NCBI GenBank assembly: GCA_024281095.1
Contig: JAMXLJ010000015.1
Span: forward strand, 1-48,334
Direction: 5' to 3'
Origin: Acidimicrobiia bacterium
GTDB lineage: Bacteria > Actinomycetota > Acidimicrobiia > IMCC26256 > JAMXLJ01
DNA length: 48,334 bases
This document shows positions 25,184-34,920 of the stretch, piece by piece. Position numbers and translations under genes: made by a program. The first letter of the stretch is position 1, and every line of letters begins with the position of its first letter. Below the pieces are notes generated by a model. That model was not told the DNA's origin and searched no databases. It was given only the letters and a program-made list of their open reading frames with translations.

Positions 25184-26221
25184 ATGGCCACCCGTACCGA
25201 CCGCGCCGTACCGACCGTGGCGGCGCCCGGCAACGGCGACGACGTCGCGATCCGCGTCGTCGACTTGCGACGACGGTTCGGTGAGTTCGAAGCCGTGCGG
25301 GGCGTCAGCTTCGACGTCGCTCGGGGGGAGACATTCGGGTTCCTCGGGCCGAACGGTGCGGGCAAGTCGACCACGATCTCGATGCTGTGCACGTTGCTGC
25401 GGCCGTCCTCGGGGACCGCGGCGGTCGACGGGTTCGACGTGGTCGCGCAGCAGACCGAGGTCCGCCGGCGCATCGGTCTCGTGTTCCAGGACACGACCCT
25501 CGACGAGTACCTGACCGCGGACGAGAACCTGCGGTTCCATGCCGAGCTGTACGGCGTCCCCAAGGCCGCGGTCGGGCCCCGGCTCGAGCAGGTCATGCAG
25601 ATGGTGGGGCTGTGGGAGCGGCGCACGAGCCTCGTGCGCACGTTCTCCGGTGGGATGAAGCGGCGGCTCGAGATCGCCCGCGGCCTCTTGCACTCGCCGC
25701 GGGTGCTCTTCCTCGACGAGCCGACCGTCGGCCTCGATCCGCAGACGCGCAGCCACATCTGGGGCTACATCGACGAGCTGCGCCGCCGCGAAGCGATCAC
25801 CATGTTCCTCACCACCCACTACATGGACGAAGCGGAGCACTGCGACCGGATCGCGATCATCGACAACGGCGAGGTGGTCGTGATCGACACGCCGGAGGCG
25901 TTGAAGGCGAGCGTCGGGCGCGACCGAGTCCAGCTGCAGACCGACGACAACGAGCGCGCGATCGACCTGCTGCGTGAACGGTTCGGCCTCGACGCGGCGA
26001 TCAGTGAGGGCGCGGTGACCGTCCACGTCGCCGAAGGCGAGAAGTTCGTGCCTCGGTTGTTCGCCGAGCTCGGGATACCGATTCGCTCGGTCAGCGTCGC
26101 CCGACCCACGCTCGACGACGTGTTCATGGCCTACACGGGCCGCACGATCCGCGACGCCGAGGCGTCGAGCGGCGACATGCTGCGCAGCAGCGTGTTCATC
26201 CGGGCGGGCCGCGGCCGATGA
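25184..26221 (+). CDS. ABC transporter ATP-binding protein (DrrA-like)
   Basis: Cytosolic ATPase subunit of an ABC-2 type exporter, 345 residues. It contains Walker A GPNGAGKST, the Q-loop VFQDTTLDEYLTA, signature FSGGMKRRLEIARGLL, Walker B VLFLDEPTVGLD, and the H-loop TTHYMDEAEHCDR. After the nucleotide-binding domain, about 95 residues resemble the C-terminal extension of daunorubicin-resistance ATPases (PTLDDVFMAYTGR). I chose the ATG at 25184 on the basis of the -10-like box; an ATG-initiated extension from 25130 is less likely. It overlaps the permease gene by 4 bp (ATGA), so the two are translationally coupled. Confidence 0.93.
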   Translation: MATRTDRAVPTVAAPGNGDDVAIRVVDLRRRFGEFEAVRGVSFDVARGETFGFLGPNGAGKSTTISMLCTLLRPSSGTAAVDGFDVVAQQTEVRRRIGLVFQDTTLDEYLTADENLRFHAELYGVPKAAVGPRLEQVMQMVGLWERRTSLVRTFSGGMKRRLEIARGLLHSPRVLFLDEPTVGLDPQTRSHIWGYIDELRRREAITMFLTTHYMDEAEHCDRIAIIDNGEVVVIDTPEALKASVGRDRVQLQTDDNERAIDLLRERFGLDAAISEGAVTVHVAEGEKFVPRLFAELGIPIRSVSVARPTLDDVFMAYTGRTIRDAEASSGDMLRSSVFIRAGRGR

Positions 26222-27096
26222 CGGCGACCACCACCACCGCTGCCCAGGCCGTCGCCGGCGTGCGTGTCGCGGGAGGAACGTGGCGCGACGACCTGCGCGC
26301 CGTACGGATGGTGTGGAAGCGCGAGCTGATCCGCTTCTCACGCAGCCGGGCGCGCATCGTGACCTCGCTCGCGCAGCCGATCCTCTACCTCTTCGTGCTC
26401 GGCAGCGGCATCGGGTCGCTCGCGGCGACGGGTGCGACGCGCGGCTTCGACTTCCGCACGTTCATGTTCCCGGGTGTCATCGCGCTCACCGTGCTGTTCA
26501 CGTCGATCTTCTCCGCGGTCTCGATCGTTTGGGACCGCGAGTTCGGGTTCCTGCGCGAGATGCTCGTCGCGCCGGTGCGTCGAGGCGCGCTGGTCAGCGG
26601 AAAGGCGATCGGCGGCGCGTCGGTGGCCACGGTGCAGGGCGCGCTCATGCTGTTCTTCGCGCCCGCGGTCGGCGTCCCGTGGTCGCCGGTGCTGCTCGTG
26701 GAGCTGCTGGCGATCATGGCGCTCACGGCGTTCGCGCTCACGTCTCTCGGGATCGTCATCGCGAGTCGAATCCAACAGGTCGAGTCCTTCCAGTTCATCA
26801 TGCAGCTGCTCGTGCTGCCGATGTTCTTCCTGTCCGGCGCGGTCTTCCCGCTCACGCGCTTGCCGCACTGGTTGAACATCGCGAGCAAGATCGATCCCTT
26901 GACCTATCTCGTGAATCCCATGCGGCGCGTCGTTTTCGCCCATGTGCACGCGACGGCGCGTGTGCGGGCCGCGCTGCTCCCGCCGGTCACCTGGAACGGC
27001 TGGGCCGTCCCTGTGTGGCTCGAGCTGCTGATGTCGGCCACGGTCGCGATCGCGCTGTTGCTCGTCGCGGTGAAGCTGTTCTCCCACACCGACTGA
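26218..27096 (+). CDS. ABC-2 type transporter permease (DrrB-like)
   Basis: Integral membrane permease of 292 residues with about six hydrophobic segments: [102 protein letters not shown] and a last one near the C-terminus. The [17 protein letters not shown] segment is the hallmark of the ABC-2 drug and lipid exporter family. With the preceding ATPase it should form an efflux system for a hydrophobic compound or envelope lipid. The substrate is unknown. The next gene begins 66 bp downstream and may have its own transcript. Confidence 0.92.
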   Translation: MTATTTTAAQAVAGVRVAGGTWRDDLRAVRMVWKRELIRFSRSRARIVTSLAQPILYLFVLGSGIGSLAATGATRGFDFRTFMFPGVIALTVLFTSIFSAVSIVWDREFGFLREMLVAPVRRGALVSGKAIGGASVATVQGALMLFFAPAVGVPWSPVLLVELLAIMALTAFALTSLGIVIASRIQQVESFQFIMQLLVLPMFFLSGAVFPLTRLPHWLNIASKIDPLTYLVNPMRRVVFAHVHATARVRAALLPPVTWNGWAVPVWLELLMSATVAIALLLVAVKLFSHTD

Positions 27097-27161
27097 CGCT
27101 GCTCGGGCCTCTGGTCCGCCGGGTCCACCGGGCACGCGGGCGCGGGGCGGAGAATGGAGTC

Positions 27162-27854
27162 GTGGCCGAGGAGCCGATGCGTGGTCCGAACCTCGAGGAG
27201 GAGTCCGGATGGGGCTTCCCATCGCCGGGCGAGTCGCGCCTGCCGGCGATCGGGGCGGTGCTCATCGCACTGGCGCTCTACGTGGTGCTGCCCAACCGTC
27301 TGACGCTGGGGCCGAACTGGCTCGTACCCGCCTTCGAGGTCGCGCTCCTCGTGCCGCTCGTGCTCGGGAACCCGTCGCGGTTGACGCGCGAGTCGCGAGA
27401 CCTTCGATGGCTCTCGGTGACGTTGATCGCGTTCGTCACCGTGGCGAACGTGGTCTCGCTCAGCCTGCTCGTGCACTACCTGCTGCACGGCGGGAAGACG
27501 GGTGGCCGCCAGCTCATCTACTCGGCCATCGCCATCTGGCTGACGAACGTGATCGTGTTCGCGCTCTGGTACTGGGAGCTCGACCGTGGCGGGCCGCTCG
27601 CGCGCGTGCAACCCAAGCATCGGCGGCCCGATTTTCTCTTCCCGCAAATGGCGACACCGTGGGTGGTCGACCGGCCGTGGTACCCGCAGTTCATCGACTA
27701 CCTCTACACGTCATTGACGAACGCCACCGCGTTCAGCCCGACCGACACGATGCCGTTGACACCGGTCGCGAAGGTGCTGTTCGGCGCCCAGTCGCTCATA
27801 TCGGTCATGGTGGTGGTCGTCGTCGGTGCACGCGCGGTGAACATCCTGAGCTGA
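27162..27854 (+). CDS. DUF1345-family membrane protein
   Basis: Protein of about 230 residues from GTG 27162, or 225 from ATG 27177. Five to six hydrophobic segments are visible ([87 protein letters not shown], and the C-terminal [21 protein letters not shown]). The late segment [17 protein letters not shown] is the characteristic DUF1345 motif. The family is widespread and uncharacterised. It is placed between the ABC exporter and the redox sigma factor without overlap; context does not reveal a role. Confidence 0.85.
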   Translation: MAEEPMRGPNLEEESGWGFPSPGESRLPAIGAVLIALALYVVLPNRLTLGPNWLVPAFEVALLVPLVLGNPSRLTRESRDLRWLSVTLIAFVTVANVVSLSLLVHYLLHGGKTGGRQLIYSAIAIWLTNVIVFALWYWELDRGGPLARVQPKHRRPDFLFPQMATPWVVDRPWYPQFIDYLYTSLTNATAFSPTDTMPLTPVAKVLFGAQSLISVMVVVVVGARAVNILS

Positions 27855-27894
27855 CGGCGCGGAAAGGGCCCGTGGGCCGCAGAAACCCCGCGGG

Positions 27895-27900
27895 TAGGCT
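27895..27900 (+). promoter_or_regulatory. -10-like box of the sigma factor gene, leaderless geometry
   Basis: TAGGCT ends 7 nt before the ATG at 27908, with no ribosome-binding site between. It is unlike the SigR consensus (GGAAT and GTT), so this would be a housekeeping promoter. Confidence 0.35.
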
Positions 27901-27907
27901 CGGCGTG

Positions 27908-28489
27908 ATGGCGGATCAGGCTGAGTTCGCAGATCTCGCGATGCCGTACATGTCGGCCCTGTATTCCGCCGCGCTCCGGATGACCCGCAACCCGGCCGAC
28001 GCGGAGGACCTCGTGCAGGAGACGTACCTGCGCGCGTACCGCGGCTTCGGCGGCTTCAAAGAGGGCACGAACCTCAAGGCCTGGCTCTACAAGATCCTCA
28101 CGAACACGTTCATCAACACCTACCGCTCGAAGAAGCGACGGCCCGAGCAGGTGGACCTCGACGACATGGAGGACTTCTACCTCTTCCGGCGCCTCGGGGG
28201 CCTCGAGGCCGCGGAGGCGGCCCGGAGCCCCGAGGCCGAGGTGCTCGAGAACATGCCCGACGAGGTCGTGAAGCAAGCGCTCGAGGACCTGCCGGAACAG
28301 TTCCGGATGGCCGTTCTGCTCGCCGACGTCGAGGGTTTCTCGTACAAGGAGATCGCCGAGATCATGGACGTTCCCATCGGGACGGTCATGAGCCGGCTCC
28401 ATCGAGGAAGAAAGCAGCTGCAGAAGCGGTTGTGGGATTTGGCCGAGGAACGGGGACTGGTACCCCGTGCGGCCGCGGCCGGGGGATGA
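27908..28489 (+). CDS. SigR/SigH-like RNA polymerase sigma factor (ECF, thiol-stress type)
   Basis: Sigma factor of 193 residues with region 2 ([29 protein letters not shown], residues 19-47; [20 protein letters not shown]) and region 4 ([44 protein letters not shown]). The sequence is close to the SigR/SigH group that governs the disulfide-stress regulon in actinobacteria. The gene for a zinc anti-sigma factor follows after 49 bp, as for sigR-rsrA. Start alternatives are ATG 27908 or GTG 27905. Expected targets are thioredoxin, mycothiol and proteolysis genes (known for the family), including clpC in some species. Confidence 0.92.
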   Translation: MADQAEFADLAMPYMSALYSAALRMTRNPADAEDLVQETYLRAYRGFGGFKEGTNLKAWLYKILTNTFINTYRSKKRRPEQVDLDDMEDFYLFRRLGGLEAAEAARSPEAEVLENMPDEVVKQALEDLPEQFRMAVLLADVEGFSYKEIAEIMDVPIGTVMSRLHRGRKQLQKRLWDLAEERGLVPRAAAAGG

Positions 28490-28538
28490 GCACCGATGAC
28501 GAGCGACGCCCGAGCAATCGACTGATGGCGGGCCACGG

Positions 28539-28799
28539 ATGACCGGCGACATGGACTGCGAAGGCGCCATCCGGCGCATCTACGAGTACCTCGACGGCGA
28601 GCTCAACACCTGGAAGCGGGCCGCCATCGCCCGTCACCTCGACGAGTGCCCACCGTGTGCCCAGGGCTTCGACTTCGAGATCGAGCTCCGTCAGGTGATC
28701 GCGTTCAAGTGCCGGGACGACGTACCGCCCCAGCTGCGGCGGCGCATCGCCATCGCCATCGGCGTGGAGCTGCCGCCCGAGGACCCCCCGGTCGTGTGA
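28539..28799 (+). CDS. Zinc-binding anti-sigma factor (RsrA-like)
   Basis: Small protein of 86 residues that should bind and silence the preceding sigma factor until oxidised. The ZAS motif H33-x3-C37-x2-C40 (HLDECPPC) is present, with C7 placed 26 residues before H33. In Streptomyces RsrA the zinc ligands C11, H37, C41 and C44 have the same spacings. C58, 18 residues after C40, matches the further cysteine region of RsrA. On thiol oxidation zinc would be released with loss of sigma binding. The start could also be the ATG at 28551. Gene order and motif make the call firm. Confidence 0.92.
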   Translation: MTGDMDCEGAIRRIYEYLDGELNTWKRAAIARHLDECPPCAQGFDFEIELRQVIAFKCRDDVPPQLRRRIAIAIGVELPPEDPPVV

Positions 28800-28874
28800 C
28801 CCGCGGCTCCGAGTGTGCGGTGTGCCCGTTCTACGATGGGCCTGTCTCTATCGGCTGATCCCGGGAGCACAGGG

Positions 28875-29087
28875 GTGAAGACCGTCCGCACGCTGCTCGT
28901 GACCCTCTCGGCGCTGACGTTGGTCGTCGTCGGCGCGTCACCGGCGTTCGCGGTCGGGGCCGGCACACCCAAGCCGTGGCACTACTGGATCGCGCCGATC
29001 CTCGCCATCAGCTTCATCGGGATCCTCGTCGCGATCATGATCGGCTACTACGTCAAGGTGCTCCGGCCGAAATACCGCGGCCGGTAA
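28875..29087 (+). CDS. Small exported membrane protein (70 aa), function unknown
   Basis: Starts at GTG 28875 with GGGAG about 9 nt upstream. Residues 1-27 look like a signal peptide (KTVRTLLVTLSALTLVVVG, then SPAFA as a cleavage-like site); residues 36-60 form a transmembrane helix (YWIAPILAISFIGILVAIMIG), and the C-terminus is basic (YVKVLRPKYRGR), so it would sit inside. I do not recognise a family. TACGAT at 28832-28837 may be its -10 box. It lies between the anti-sigma gene and the zinc protease gene, 11 bp before the latter. Confidence 0.7.
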   Translation: MKTVRTLLVTLSALTLVVVGASPAFAVGAGTPKPWHYWIAPILAISFIGILVAIMIGYYVKVLRPKYRGR

Positions 29088-29098
29088 GCGGGCCTCTG

Positions 29099-30217
29099 GT
29101 GGACGTGACCCAGCCGGGCGGAGTGGCGCTCGACTCGACCGGCTCCGGCGATCGGCCGGATCTTCCCGACCCGGTCGACTGGCGTCTCGCGCTCCAAGTT
29201 GCGCGCCGCTTCGCGGGCCGTGAGCCGTTTGCCGATTCCTACCTCGGTGCATCGCTGCGGGGTGACTTCGCGGAAGTCACGACGGAGGCCGAACGCCTCG
29301 TCGCCGAATTCACGGGGCTGCGCAGTCCGGGTCCCGCGGCCGGTACCGTCCTCGACCGTCAGGGCTGGGTGGAGGCGAACGTGTCGTCGATGCGTCGCCT
29401 GCTGCGGCCGTTCACCGAACGGGTGGCCGAGCGGGTCGCGCGCAGCCCGGTCGCGCCGCTCGGGCGCAGGGTCGCGGGCGCCGAGATGGGCGCGTTGCTC
29501 GGCTACCTCGCGCAACGGGTGCTCGGCCAGTACGACCTCCTCGTCCCCGACGAGCCCGGCGCCGCCGGCCCGTCGACCGATGCCGTGTACTACGTCGGTG
29601 CGAACGTGATCGGGCTCGAGAAGCGTTTCGCGTTCCGCCCGCGCGACTTCCGCCTGTGGATCGCGCTGCACGAGCTGACGCACCGGGCCCAGTTCACCGG
29701 GGTCCCCTGGTTGCGCGGCTACTTCCTGTCGCTCGTGGATCAGTCGCTGGGCATGGTGGACCCCGATCCGAAGCGCCTCGTGCAGGCGCTCACGCGCGCC
29801 GCCGACGAGATGCGGCAAGGCCGGAACCCTCTCGACGAGGGCGGCCTCGTCGGTCTGCTCGCCACGCCCGAGCAGCGCGGTGTGATCAGCCAGGTGCAGG
29901 CGCTGATGTCGTTGCTCGAAGGGCACGGCAACGTCGTCATGAACCATCTCGGTCGCCGCCACGTCGTCGGCCAGGAGCGCATGGCCCGCGTTCTGCAGGC
30001 TCGCCGCCAATCCCGCGGGCTGACCGCCCAGCTCCAGAAGCTGCTCGGCCTCGAGATGAAGATGCGCCAGTACGAGGTCGGCGAATCGTTCGTCGAGGCG
30101 GTGGAACGGTCGGCCGGTCTCGAGGCCATCGCCGCAGCCTGGCGCGGACCGGAGTGGCTGCCGACCATGGAGGAGCTCACACGGCCCCACGATTGGCTGC
30201 AACGGGTCAACGCCTGA
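29099..30217 (+). CDS. Zinc-dependent metalloprotease of the DUF2342 / F420-associated family
   Basis: Protein of 372 residues with HELTH (H191-H195, an HExxH zinc site) in the segment RLWIALHELTHRAQFTGVPWLRGYF, and a likely third ligand in SLLEGHGNVVMNHLG (E or H). It corresponds to the actinobacterial family annotated as putative hydrolase or coenzyme F420 biosynthesis-associated protein, which from memory includes Rv3626c, likewise next to tilS. The molecular substrate is not established. The start could be GTG 29099 or GTG 29105. Its stop is 8 bp before tilS, so they are probably co-transcribed. Confidence 0.87.
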   Translation: MDVTQPGGVALDSTGSGDRPDLPDPVDWRLALQVARRFAGREPFADSYLGASLRGDFAEVTTEAERLVAEFTGLRSPGPAAGTVLDRQGWVEANVSSMRRLLRPFTERVAERVARSPVAPLGRRVAGAEMGALLGYLAQRVLGQYDLLVPDEPGAAGPSTDAVYYVGANVIGLEKRFAFRPRDFRLWIALHELTHRAQFTGVPWLRGYFLSLVDQSLGMVDPDPKRLVQALTRAADEMRQGRNPLDEGGLVGLLATPEQRGVISQVQALMSLLEGHGNVVMNHLGRRHVVGQERMARVLQARRQSRGLTAQLQKLLGLEMKMRQYEVGESFVEAVERSAGLEAIAAAWRGPEWLPTMEELTRPHDWLQRVNA

Positions 30218-30225
30218 CGCCGGCG

Positions 30226-31494
30226 GTGCTCGGGCGCGCCGTCGCGCCGTGGCTCGCACGCCTCCAGGGCCTCGACGACGTGAGCGCACCCGTCGTGGTC
30301 GCGTGCTCGGGCGGTGCCGACTCGCTCGCACTGCTCGCCCTCGCCGTCGCCGCCCGTCTCGAACCCGTGGCGGTGCACGTCGACCACGGACTGCGGGCCG
30401 GGAGCAGCCGCGAAGCGGTCGTGGTGGCCGAGCACGCGGGGCGCTTGGGAGCGCGCGCCGTCGCCGAGACGGTACGCGTCGCCCCGGGGTCGAACCTCGA
30501 GGCCCGCGCCCGCGACGCGCGCTACGAGGTGTTGCGACGGGTCGCGCCGACACTCGGCGCATCCGTGCTCCTCGTCGGGCACACCGCCGACGACCAGGCC
30601 GAGACCGTGTTGCTCAACCTGCTGCGGGGCGCGGCCGCGACCGGCCTCGCCGGCATGGCCGCCCGTCAGGGCGACGTTCGGCGGCCGTTGCTCGCGCTTC
30701 GCCGGGGCGACACCGTCGAGCTGTGCGCGCGCCTGCGGTTCGCTCCCGTGCACGACCCGATGAACGACGACCGCGCGTTTCGCCGGGCGTGGATCCGCCA
30801 CGAGCTCCTGCCGTACCTCGAACGAGGCGCCCGCCGCGATCTCGTGCCCGTGCTGACCCGTCAGGCCGAGGTGCTGCGCGACGAGGCCATGTTGCTCGAC
30901 GAACTCGCGGGCGCGACCTGGCCGCCGCCCCGTGAACGCGACGAACCTCCGGCCGGACCACTCGCCGAGATGCCGGTCGCGCTCGCCCGCCGCGCGGTGC
31001 GGCGATGGATCGGCCTGCCGCCGCCGTCCTTCGCGGAGGTCGATCGGGTGCTCGCCGTCGCGCGTGGTGAACGGATCGGGGCCGAGCTCGCAGGCCACCG
31101 GCGGATCACGCGCACCCGGGGCCGCCTGCGGTTGACCACCGGGCCGCGGGAACGCGGCGGTCCCGTCCATCCCGAGACGCTCGTGTGCGCGCTGCCGGGT
31201 ACCGCGGAAGGGCTCGGGGTGCGGGTCGAGTCGTGGGTCGCCCGCATGCGGCCGGCCCGCTGGCCCGACGGTCGCTGGACCTGCGTGCTCGACCGCGACG
31301 CGTTCGGTGACACCGCCGAGCTTCGTCGCACCGCCGACGGTCGTGTCGCGCTCTGCGATCGGTCGGGCGGTGTCGTGTGGACGCTCGGCTACGGTGTCGC
31401 CCGCGGCGCGCGGGTCGGCGGTGACACGGGTCGCTTCCTCTGGTTCGCAGCCGCGCCCACGACGCCCCGGACGCTCGATGGAGGTGAAGGGTGA
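30226..31494 (+). CDS. tilS: tRNA(Ile)-lysidine synthetase
   Basis: ATP-dependent enzyme converting the wobble cytidine of the AUA-reading tRNA-Ile to lysidine, essential for correct decoding. The PP-loop motif SGGADS (residues 28-33) follows VVVACSGG, and VHVDHGLR and HTADDQAETVLLNLLRGAAATGLAGM are typical. About 422 residues, longer than the minimal 320-residue actinobacterial form because of a C-terminal extension (roughly 300-422, with GARVGGDTGRFLWF) that may be the tRNA-binding C-domain. The start is taken as GTG 30226, 8 bp after the protease stop. It overlaps hpt by 4 bp. Confidence 0.92.
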   Translation: MLGRAVAPWLARLQGLDDVSAPVVVACSGGADSLALLALAVAARLEPVAVHVDHGLRAGSSREAVVVAEHAGRLGARAVAETVRVAPGSNLEARARDARYEVLRRVAPTLGASVLLVGHTADDQAETVLLNLLRGAAATGLAGMAARQGDVRRPLLALRRGDTVELCARLRFAPVHDPMNDDRAFRRAWIRHELLPYLERGARRDLVPVLTRQAEVLRDEAMLLDELAGATWPPPRERDEPPAGPLAEMPVALARRAVRRWIGLPPPSFAEVDRVLAVARGERIGAELAGHRRITRTRGRLRLTTGPRERGGPVHPETLVCALPGTAEGLGVRVESWVARMRPARWPDGRWTCVLDRDAFGDTAELRRTADGRVALCDRSGGVVWTLGYGVARGARVGGDTGRFLWFAAAPTTPRTLDGGEG

Positions 31495-32042
31495 CCTGGT
31501 CGGATCCCGACGTCGGACGGACCGTCGTGGAGCGCGACGAGCTGCAGGACCGTGTCGCCCAGCTCGGCAAGGACATCACCTCCGACTACGCCGACCGGCC
31601 GCCACTGCTCGTCGGGGTGCTCAAGGGCGCGTTCATGTTCATGAGCGACCTCGCCCGTGCGATCGACCTGCCGGTGGAGTTCGATTTCATGGCGGTCTCG
31701 TCGTACGGGTCCGCGACCCGAACGAGCGGTGTCGTGCGGATCATCAAGGACCTCGACCTCGACCTCACCGGCCGTCACGTGGTCATCGTCGAGGACATCG
31801 TGGACTCGGGCCTCACGCTCGCGTACCTCAGGAAGAACCTGGCGGCCCGGGGCCCGGCGTCGCTCGAGGTGTGCGCCCTGCTCCTCAAGGAGGGCCTGCA
31901 GAAGGTCGATCCGGACCTGCGATATGTGGGTTTCCGGATCCCGCCCGCCTTCGTCGTCGGGTACGGCCTCGACGTGGGGGAGCGGTACCGCAACCTGCCC
32001 TTCATCGCCGAATACGCGGGGCAACTACCCGAGCGGCACTGA
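31491..32042 (+). CDS. hpt: Hypoxanthine(-guanine) phosphoribosyltransferase
   Basis: Purine salvage enzyme, 183 residues. The PRPP-binding motif VVIVEDIVDSGLTL (residues 97-110, with E101/D102) and the flexible-loop region SSYGSATRTSG are canonical, as is the C-terminal FVVGYGLDVGERYRNLPFI. It starts at a GTG overlapping the tilS stop (GTGA) with GGAGGTGAAG directly upstream. The tilS-hpt-ftsH order is widely conserved in bacteria. Confidence 0.96.
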   Translation: MTWSDPDVGRTVVERDELQDRVAQLGKDITSDYADRPPLLVGVLKGAFMFMSDLARAIDLPVEFDFMAVSSYGSATRTSGVVRIIKDLDLDLTGRHVVIVEDIVDSGLTLAYLRKNLAARGPASLEVCALLLKEGLQKVDPDLRYVGFRIPPAFVVGYGLDVGERYRNLPFIAEYAGQLPERH

Positions 32043-32126
32043 CAACCGGGTGCCGGATCAGGCGGAGCCGGCGCCGAAGTGTCCGGTTAGTCTGATGTCT
32101 CGCTGTCATCCCGCGAAGGTGGGCTC

Positions 32127-34025
32127 GTGACCAAGCTGCGCCGCAGCATCTTTCTCTGGCTTCTCGTCGCTGCGCTCGGGATCTTCGTCGCTGCGCAACT
32201 GCTGAACCGCGGCGAGTCCCGCAAGAGCCTCGATGTGCGCGCGTTCGAGAGCCGTCTCACCGCGCACGAGGTCGGCACCGCGACGCTCTACGACCGCGAT
32301 CACGTCATCAAGGGTCGCCTCACCGACGGCACGAACTACGAGGTGCGGTTCCCCGACCGCTATACCGACCAGATCACGAGCAAAGTCGTCACGGCGAACG
32401 TCGGGCTCAAGACGAATCCGCAGAAGCAGAGCGCGTGGTTGGGCGTGCTCGTCAGCATCCTGCCGTTCGTGCTCATCGTCGGTGTCGTGCTGTTCGTGAT
32501 CAACCATGTGCAGGGCGGCGGAAGTCGCGTGATGAGCTTCGGCAAGTCGCGGGCGAAGGTCGTGTCGAAGGACCAGCCGAAGCTCACCTTCAGCGACGTG
32601 GCCGGCCTCGACGAAGCTGTCGAAGAGCTGCAGGAGATCAAGGAGTTCTTGGAGTCGCCGCAGCGGTTCCAGGAGATGGGGGCGAAGATCCCGAAGGGCG
32701 TGCTGCTCTACGGGCCGCCCGGAACGGGCAAGACACTGCTCGCGAAGGCGGTCGCGGGTGAGGCCGGCGTCCCGTTCTTCTCGATCAGCGGCTCCGACTT
32801 CGTCGAGATGTTCGTCGGTGTCGGCGCGTCACGCGTGCGCGATCTGTTCGAGCAGGCGAAAGCGGCCGCGCCGGCGATCGTGTTCGTCGACGAGATCGAC
32901 GCGGTCGGCCGCCAGCGCGGTGCCGGTCTCGGCGGCGGCCACGACGAGCGCGAGCAGACGTTGAACCAGCTGCTCGTCGAGATGGACGGCTTCGACATGA
33001 AGCAGGGTGTGATCCTGCTCGCATCCACGAACCGGCCCGACATCCTCGACCCTGCGTTGCTCCGCCCCGGTCGCTTCGACCGCCAGATCGTCGTCGACCG
33101 TCCCGACCTCGAGGGTCGCCGGGCGATCCTTCAGGTTCACGCGCGCAACAAGCCTCTGGCGGAAGGTGTCGACCTCGACGTCATCGCGCGGCGCACGCCC
33201 GGCTTCACCGGCGCCGACCTCGCGAACCTGATGAACGAGGCCGCCCTGTTGTCGGCGCGTCACCATCTCAAGCTCATCGGACTGCCGCAGCTCGAGGAGG
33301 CCATCGACCGTGTGATGGCCGGGCCGGAACGCAAGAGCCGGCTCATCTCCGAGCGCGAGAAGCGCGTGATCGCGTTCCACGAGGCGGGTCACGCGCTGGT
33401 GAGCCACGCGCTTCCCAACACCGACCCGGTGCACAAGGTCTCGATCATCCCGCGTGGTCGTGCACTCGGCTACACGCTCACGCTCCCGGTCGAGGACAAG
33501 TTCCTCGTGACGCGGGCCGAGTTGCGCGACGAGCTCGCGATGCTGCTCGGTGGTCGCACCGCCGAGGAGCTCGTGTTCGCGGACCCGACCACGGGCGCGC
33601 AGAACGACATCGAACGGGCCACCACGGTTGCGCGTCAGATGGTCACCGAGTTCGGCATGAGTGACGCGCTCGGGCCGATGCGCTTCGGCCATCCGCACGG
33701 TGAGGTGTTCCTCGGTCGCGACTTCCAGTCGACGCCCGACTACTCCGACGAAGTGGCCGCGCACATCGACGACGAGGTGCGGGCGCTGATCGACCGGGCC
33801 CACGGGGTCGCCCGCGAGATCCTCGACGCCAACCGCGACGTGCTCGACACGCTCGCCGCCGCGCTCATCCAGTACGAGACGCTGGAGGCCAGCCGGGTGC
33901 AGGAGGTGCTCGCCCCGACCCGTCCGTGGACCGGCTCGCCGCGAGAAGACGTCGGCGCGGCGGGGCGCCCGTCCGCGGTGGCCGCGAGCGACACCGGTCC
34001 GACGGCTCGACGTCCGGGGTCGTAG
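32127..34025 (+). CDS. ftsH: ATP-dependent zinc metalloprotease FtsH
   Basis: Membrane-anchored AAA+ protease of 632 residues degrading misfolded membrane and regulatory proteins. Two transmembrane helices flank a periplasmic domain (residues 8-25 and 111-131). Walker A is GPPGTGKT (196-203), Walker [12 protein letters not shown], followed by the second region of homology, and the protease site is HEAGH (418-422). The third zinc ligand is expected in the later [16 protein letters not shown] segment region. The start is the GTG at 32127. The C-terminus is polar, with a basic tail. It follows hpt by 84 bp, which contains TAGTCT (32088-32093) as a possible -10 box. Confidence 0.97.
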   Translation: MTKLRRSIFLWLLVAALGIFVAAQLLNRGESRKSLDVRAFESRLTAHEVGTATLYDRDHVIKGRLTDGTNYEVRFPDRYTDQITSKVVTANVGLKTNPQKQSAWLGVLVSILPFVLIVGVVLFVINHVQGGGSRVMSFGKSRAKVVSKDQPKLTFSDVAGLDEAVEELQEIKEFLESPQRFQEMGAKIPKGVLLYGPPGTGKTLLAKAVAGEAGVPFFSISGSDFVEMFVGVGASRVRDLFEQAKAAAPAIVFVDEIDAVGRQRGAGLGGGHDEREQTLNQLLVEMDGFDMKQGVILLASTNRPDILDPALLRPGRFDRQIVVDRPDLEGRRAILQVHARNKPLAEGVDLDVIARRTPGFTGADLANLMNEAALLSARHHLKLIGLPQLEEAIDRVMAGPERKSRLISEREKRVIAFHEAGHALVSHALPNTDPVHKVSIIPRGRALGYTLTLPVEDKFLVTRAELRDELAMLLGGRTAEELVFADPTTGAQNDIERATTVARQMVTEFGMSDALGPMRFGHPHGEVFLGRDFQSTPDYSDEVAAHIDDEVRALIDRAHGVAREILDANRDVLDTLAAALIQYETLEASRVQEVLAPTRPWTGSPREDVGAAGRPSAVAASDTGPTARRPGS

Positions 34026-34097
34026 TCTCGGGGAACACTCCCGGATGCGGCGGCGTTGCGCACGGCGACGTCACGCCGTCCTCGCGAGAGGTGACCG

Positions 34098-34715
34098 ATG
34101 AGCGACCCGACCCGTGTCCCCTCCCTGCACGAACATCGCGGCATCGACAAGCCGCGCATCGAGCGAGCCGTGCGCGAGATCCTGCTCGCGGTCGGCGAAG
34201 ACCCGGACCGCGACGGGCTGCAGCGGACGCCGACCCGCGTCGCGGACATGTACGCGGAGTTGTTCGCCGGCCTGCACGACGAGCCGGCGAAGCACCTCAC
34301 GATCACCTTCGAGGCCAACCACGACGAGATGGTCATGGTGCGGGACATCCCGCTGTACAGCGTGTGCGAGCACCATCTCGCGCCGTTCCACGGCCGTGCC
34401 CACGTGGCGTACATCCCGGGCGACGACGGCCGCATCACGGGCATCTCCAAGCTGGCCCGCCTGGTGGAGGGATTCGCGCGCCGCCCGCAGGTCCAGGAAC
34501 GACTGACAACCCAGGTCGCCGATGCATTGATGGACGTGCTCAACCCGGCCGGCGTCTTCGTGGTCGTCGAGGCCGAACACCTCTGTATGTCGATGCGGGG
34601 AGTGAAGAAGCCCGGCACGCTGACCGTGACCTCGGCGGTCCGGGGCCTGTTCAAGGACAATCCCGCCACACGGGCCGAGGCCATGGCGTTCATCGGGCAG
34701 ACCGGTCGAGCCTGA
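34098..34715 (+). CDS. folE: GTP cyclohydrolase I
   Basis: First enzyme of folate synthesis, converting GTP to dihydroneopterin triphosphate; 205 residues. Zinc and catalytic residues are in [13 protein letters not shown] (Cys and two His) and the later [12 protein letters not shown] (second Cys), with [20 protein letters not shown] and TSAVRGLF as family blocks. GAGAGGTGA precedes the ATG. It follows ftsH by 72 bp, as in mycobacteria. A 205-bp gap with a dispersed-repeat motif separates it from folP. Confidence 0.96.
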   Translation: MSDPTRVPSLHEHRGIDKPRIERAVREILLAVGEDPDRDGLQRTPTRVADMYAELFAGLHDEPAKHLTITFEANHDEMVMVRDIPLYSVCEHHLAPFHGRAHVAYIPGDDGRITGISKLARLVEGFARRPQVQERLTTQVADALMDVLNPAGVFVVVEAEHLCMSMRGVKKPGTLTVTSAVRGLFKDNPATRAEAMAFIGQTGRA

Positions 34716-34803
34716 GCCTCGATCCGTTCTCGCTCGCTCCACTCGCTGCTCGGCTCCGGTGGTCGCCTGCCGCTGCCCGCGTCGTTCGCTCGCTGGCGAG
34801 TGC

Positions 34804-34826
34804 CTCCGCTCCCTCCGGTCGCTCCG
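34804..34826 (+). repeat. Copy of a short GC-rich dispersed repeat (see 46097-46120)
   Basis: In the folE-folP gap, within a stretch of CTCGCT/CTCCG words (34733-34830), this copy shares CTCCGC-x-CCCTCCGG-x-C then GCTCCG with the reverse complement of 46097-46120. The surroundings also hold CACTCGC and GCGAGTG as inverted arms. It could be a remnant palindromic element; it is not coding. Confidence 0.35.
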
Positions 34827-34907
34827 GCACCGCAGCGGACCGTTACTCACCGGGAATTCCCGAGACCTGACGGGTTTCTGAGGGCGGGGAGGGACGATCG
34901 AGGCCTG

Positions 34908-34913
34908 TACGCT
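34908..34913 (+). promoter_or_regulatory. -10-like box upstream of folP
   Basis: TACGCT ends 7 nt before the GTG at 34921, and no ribosome-binding site is present, so the folP transcript may be leaderless. A -35 element is not obvious. Confidence 0.35.
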
Positions 34914-34920
34914 TCCGGCC

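Noticed and set aside
27861-27890. Possible SigR autoregulatory promoter (GGAAA before the sigma gene)
   Set aside because: GGAAA is present but no GTT follows at 18-19 bp, so the SigR consensus is not met.
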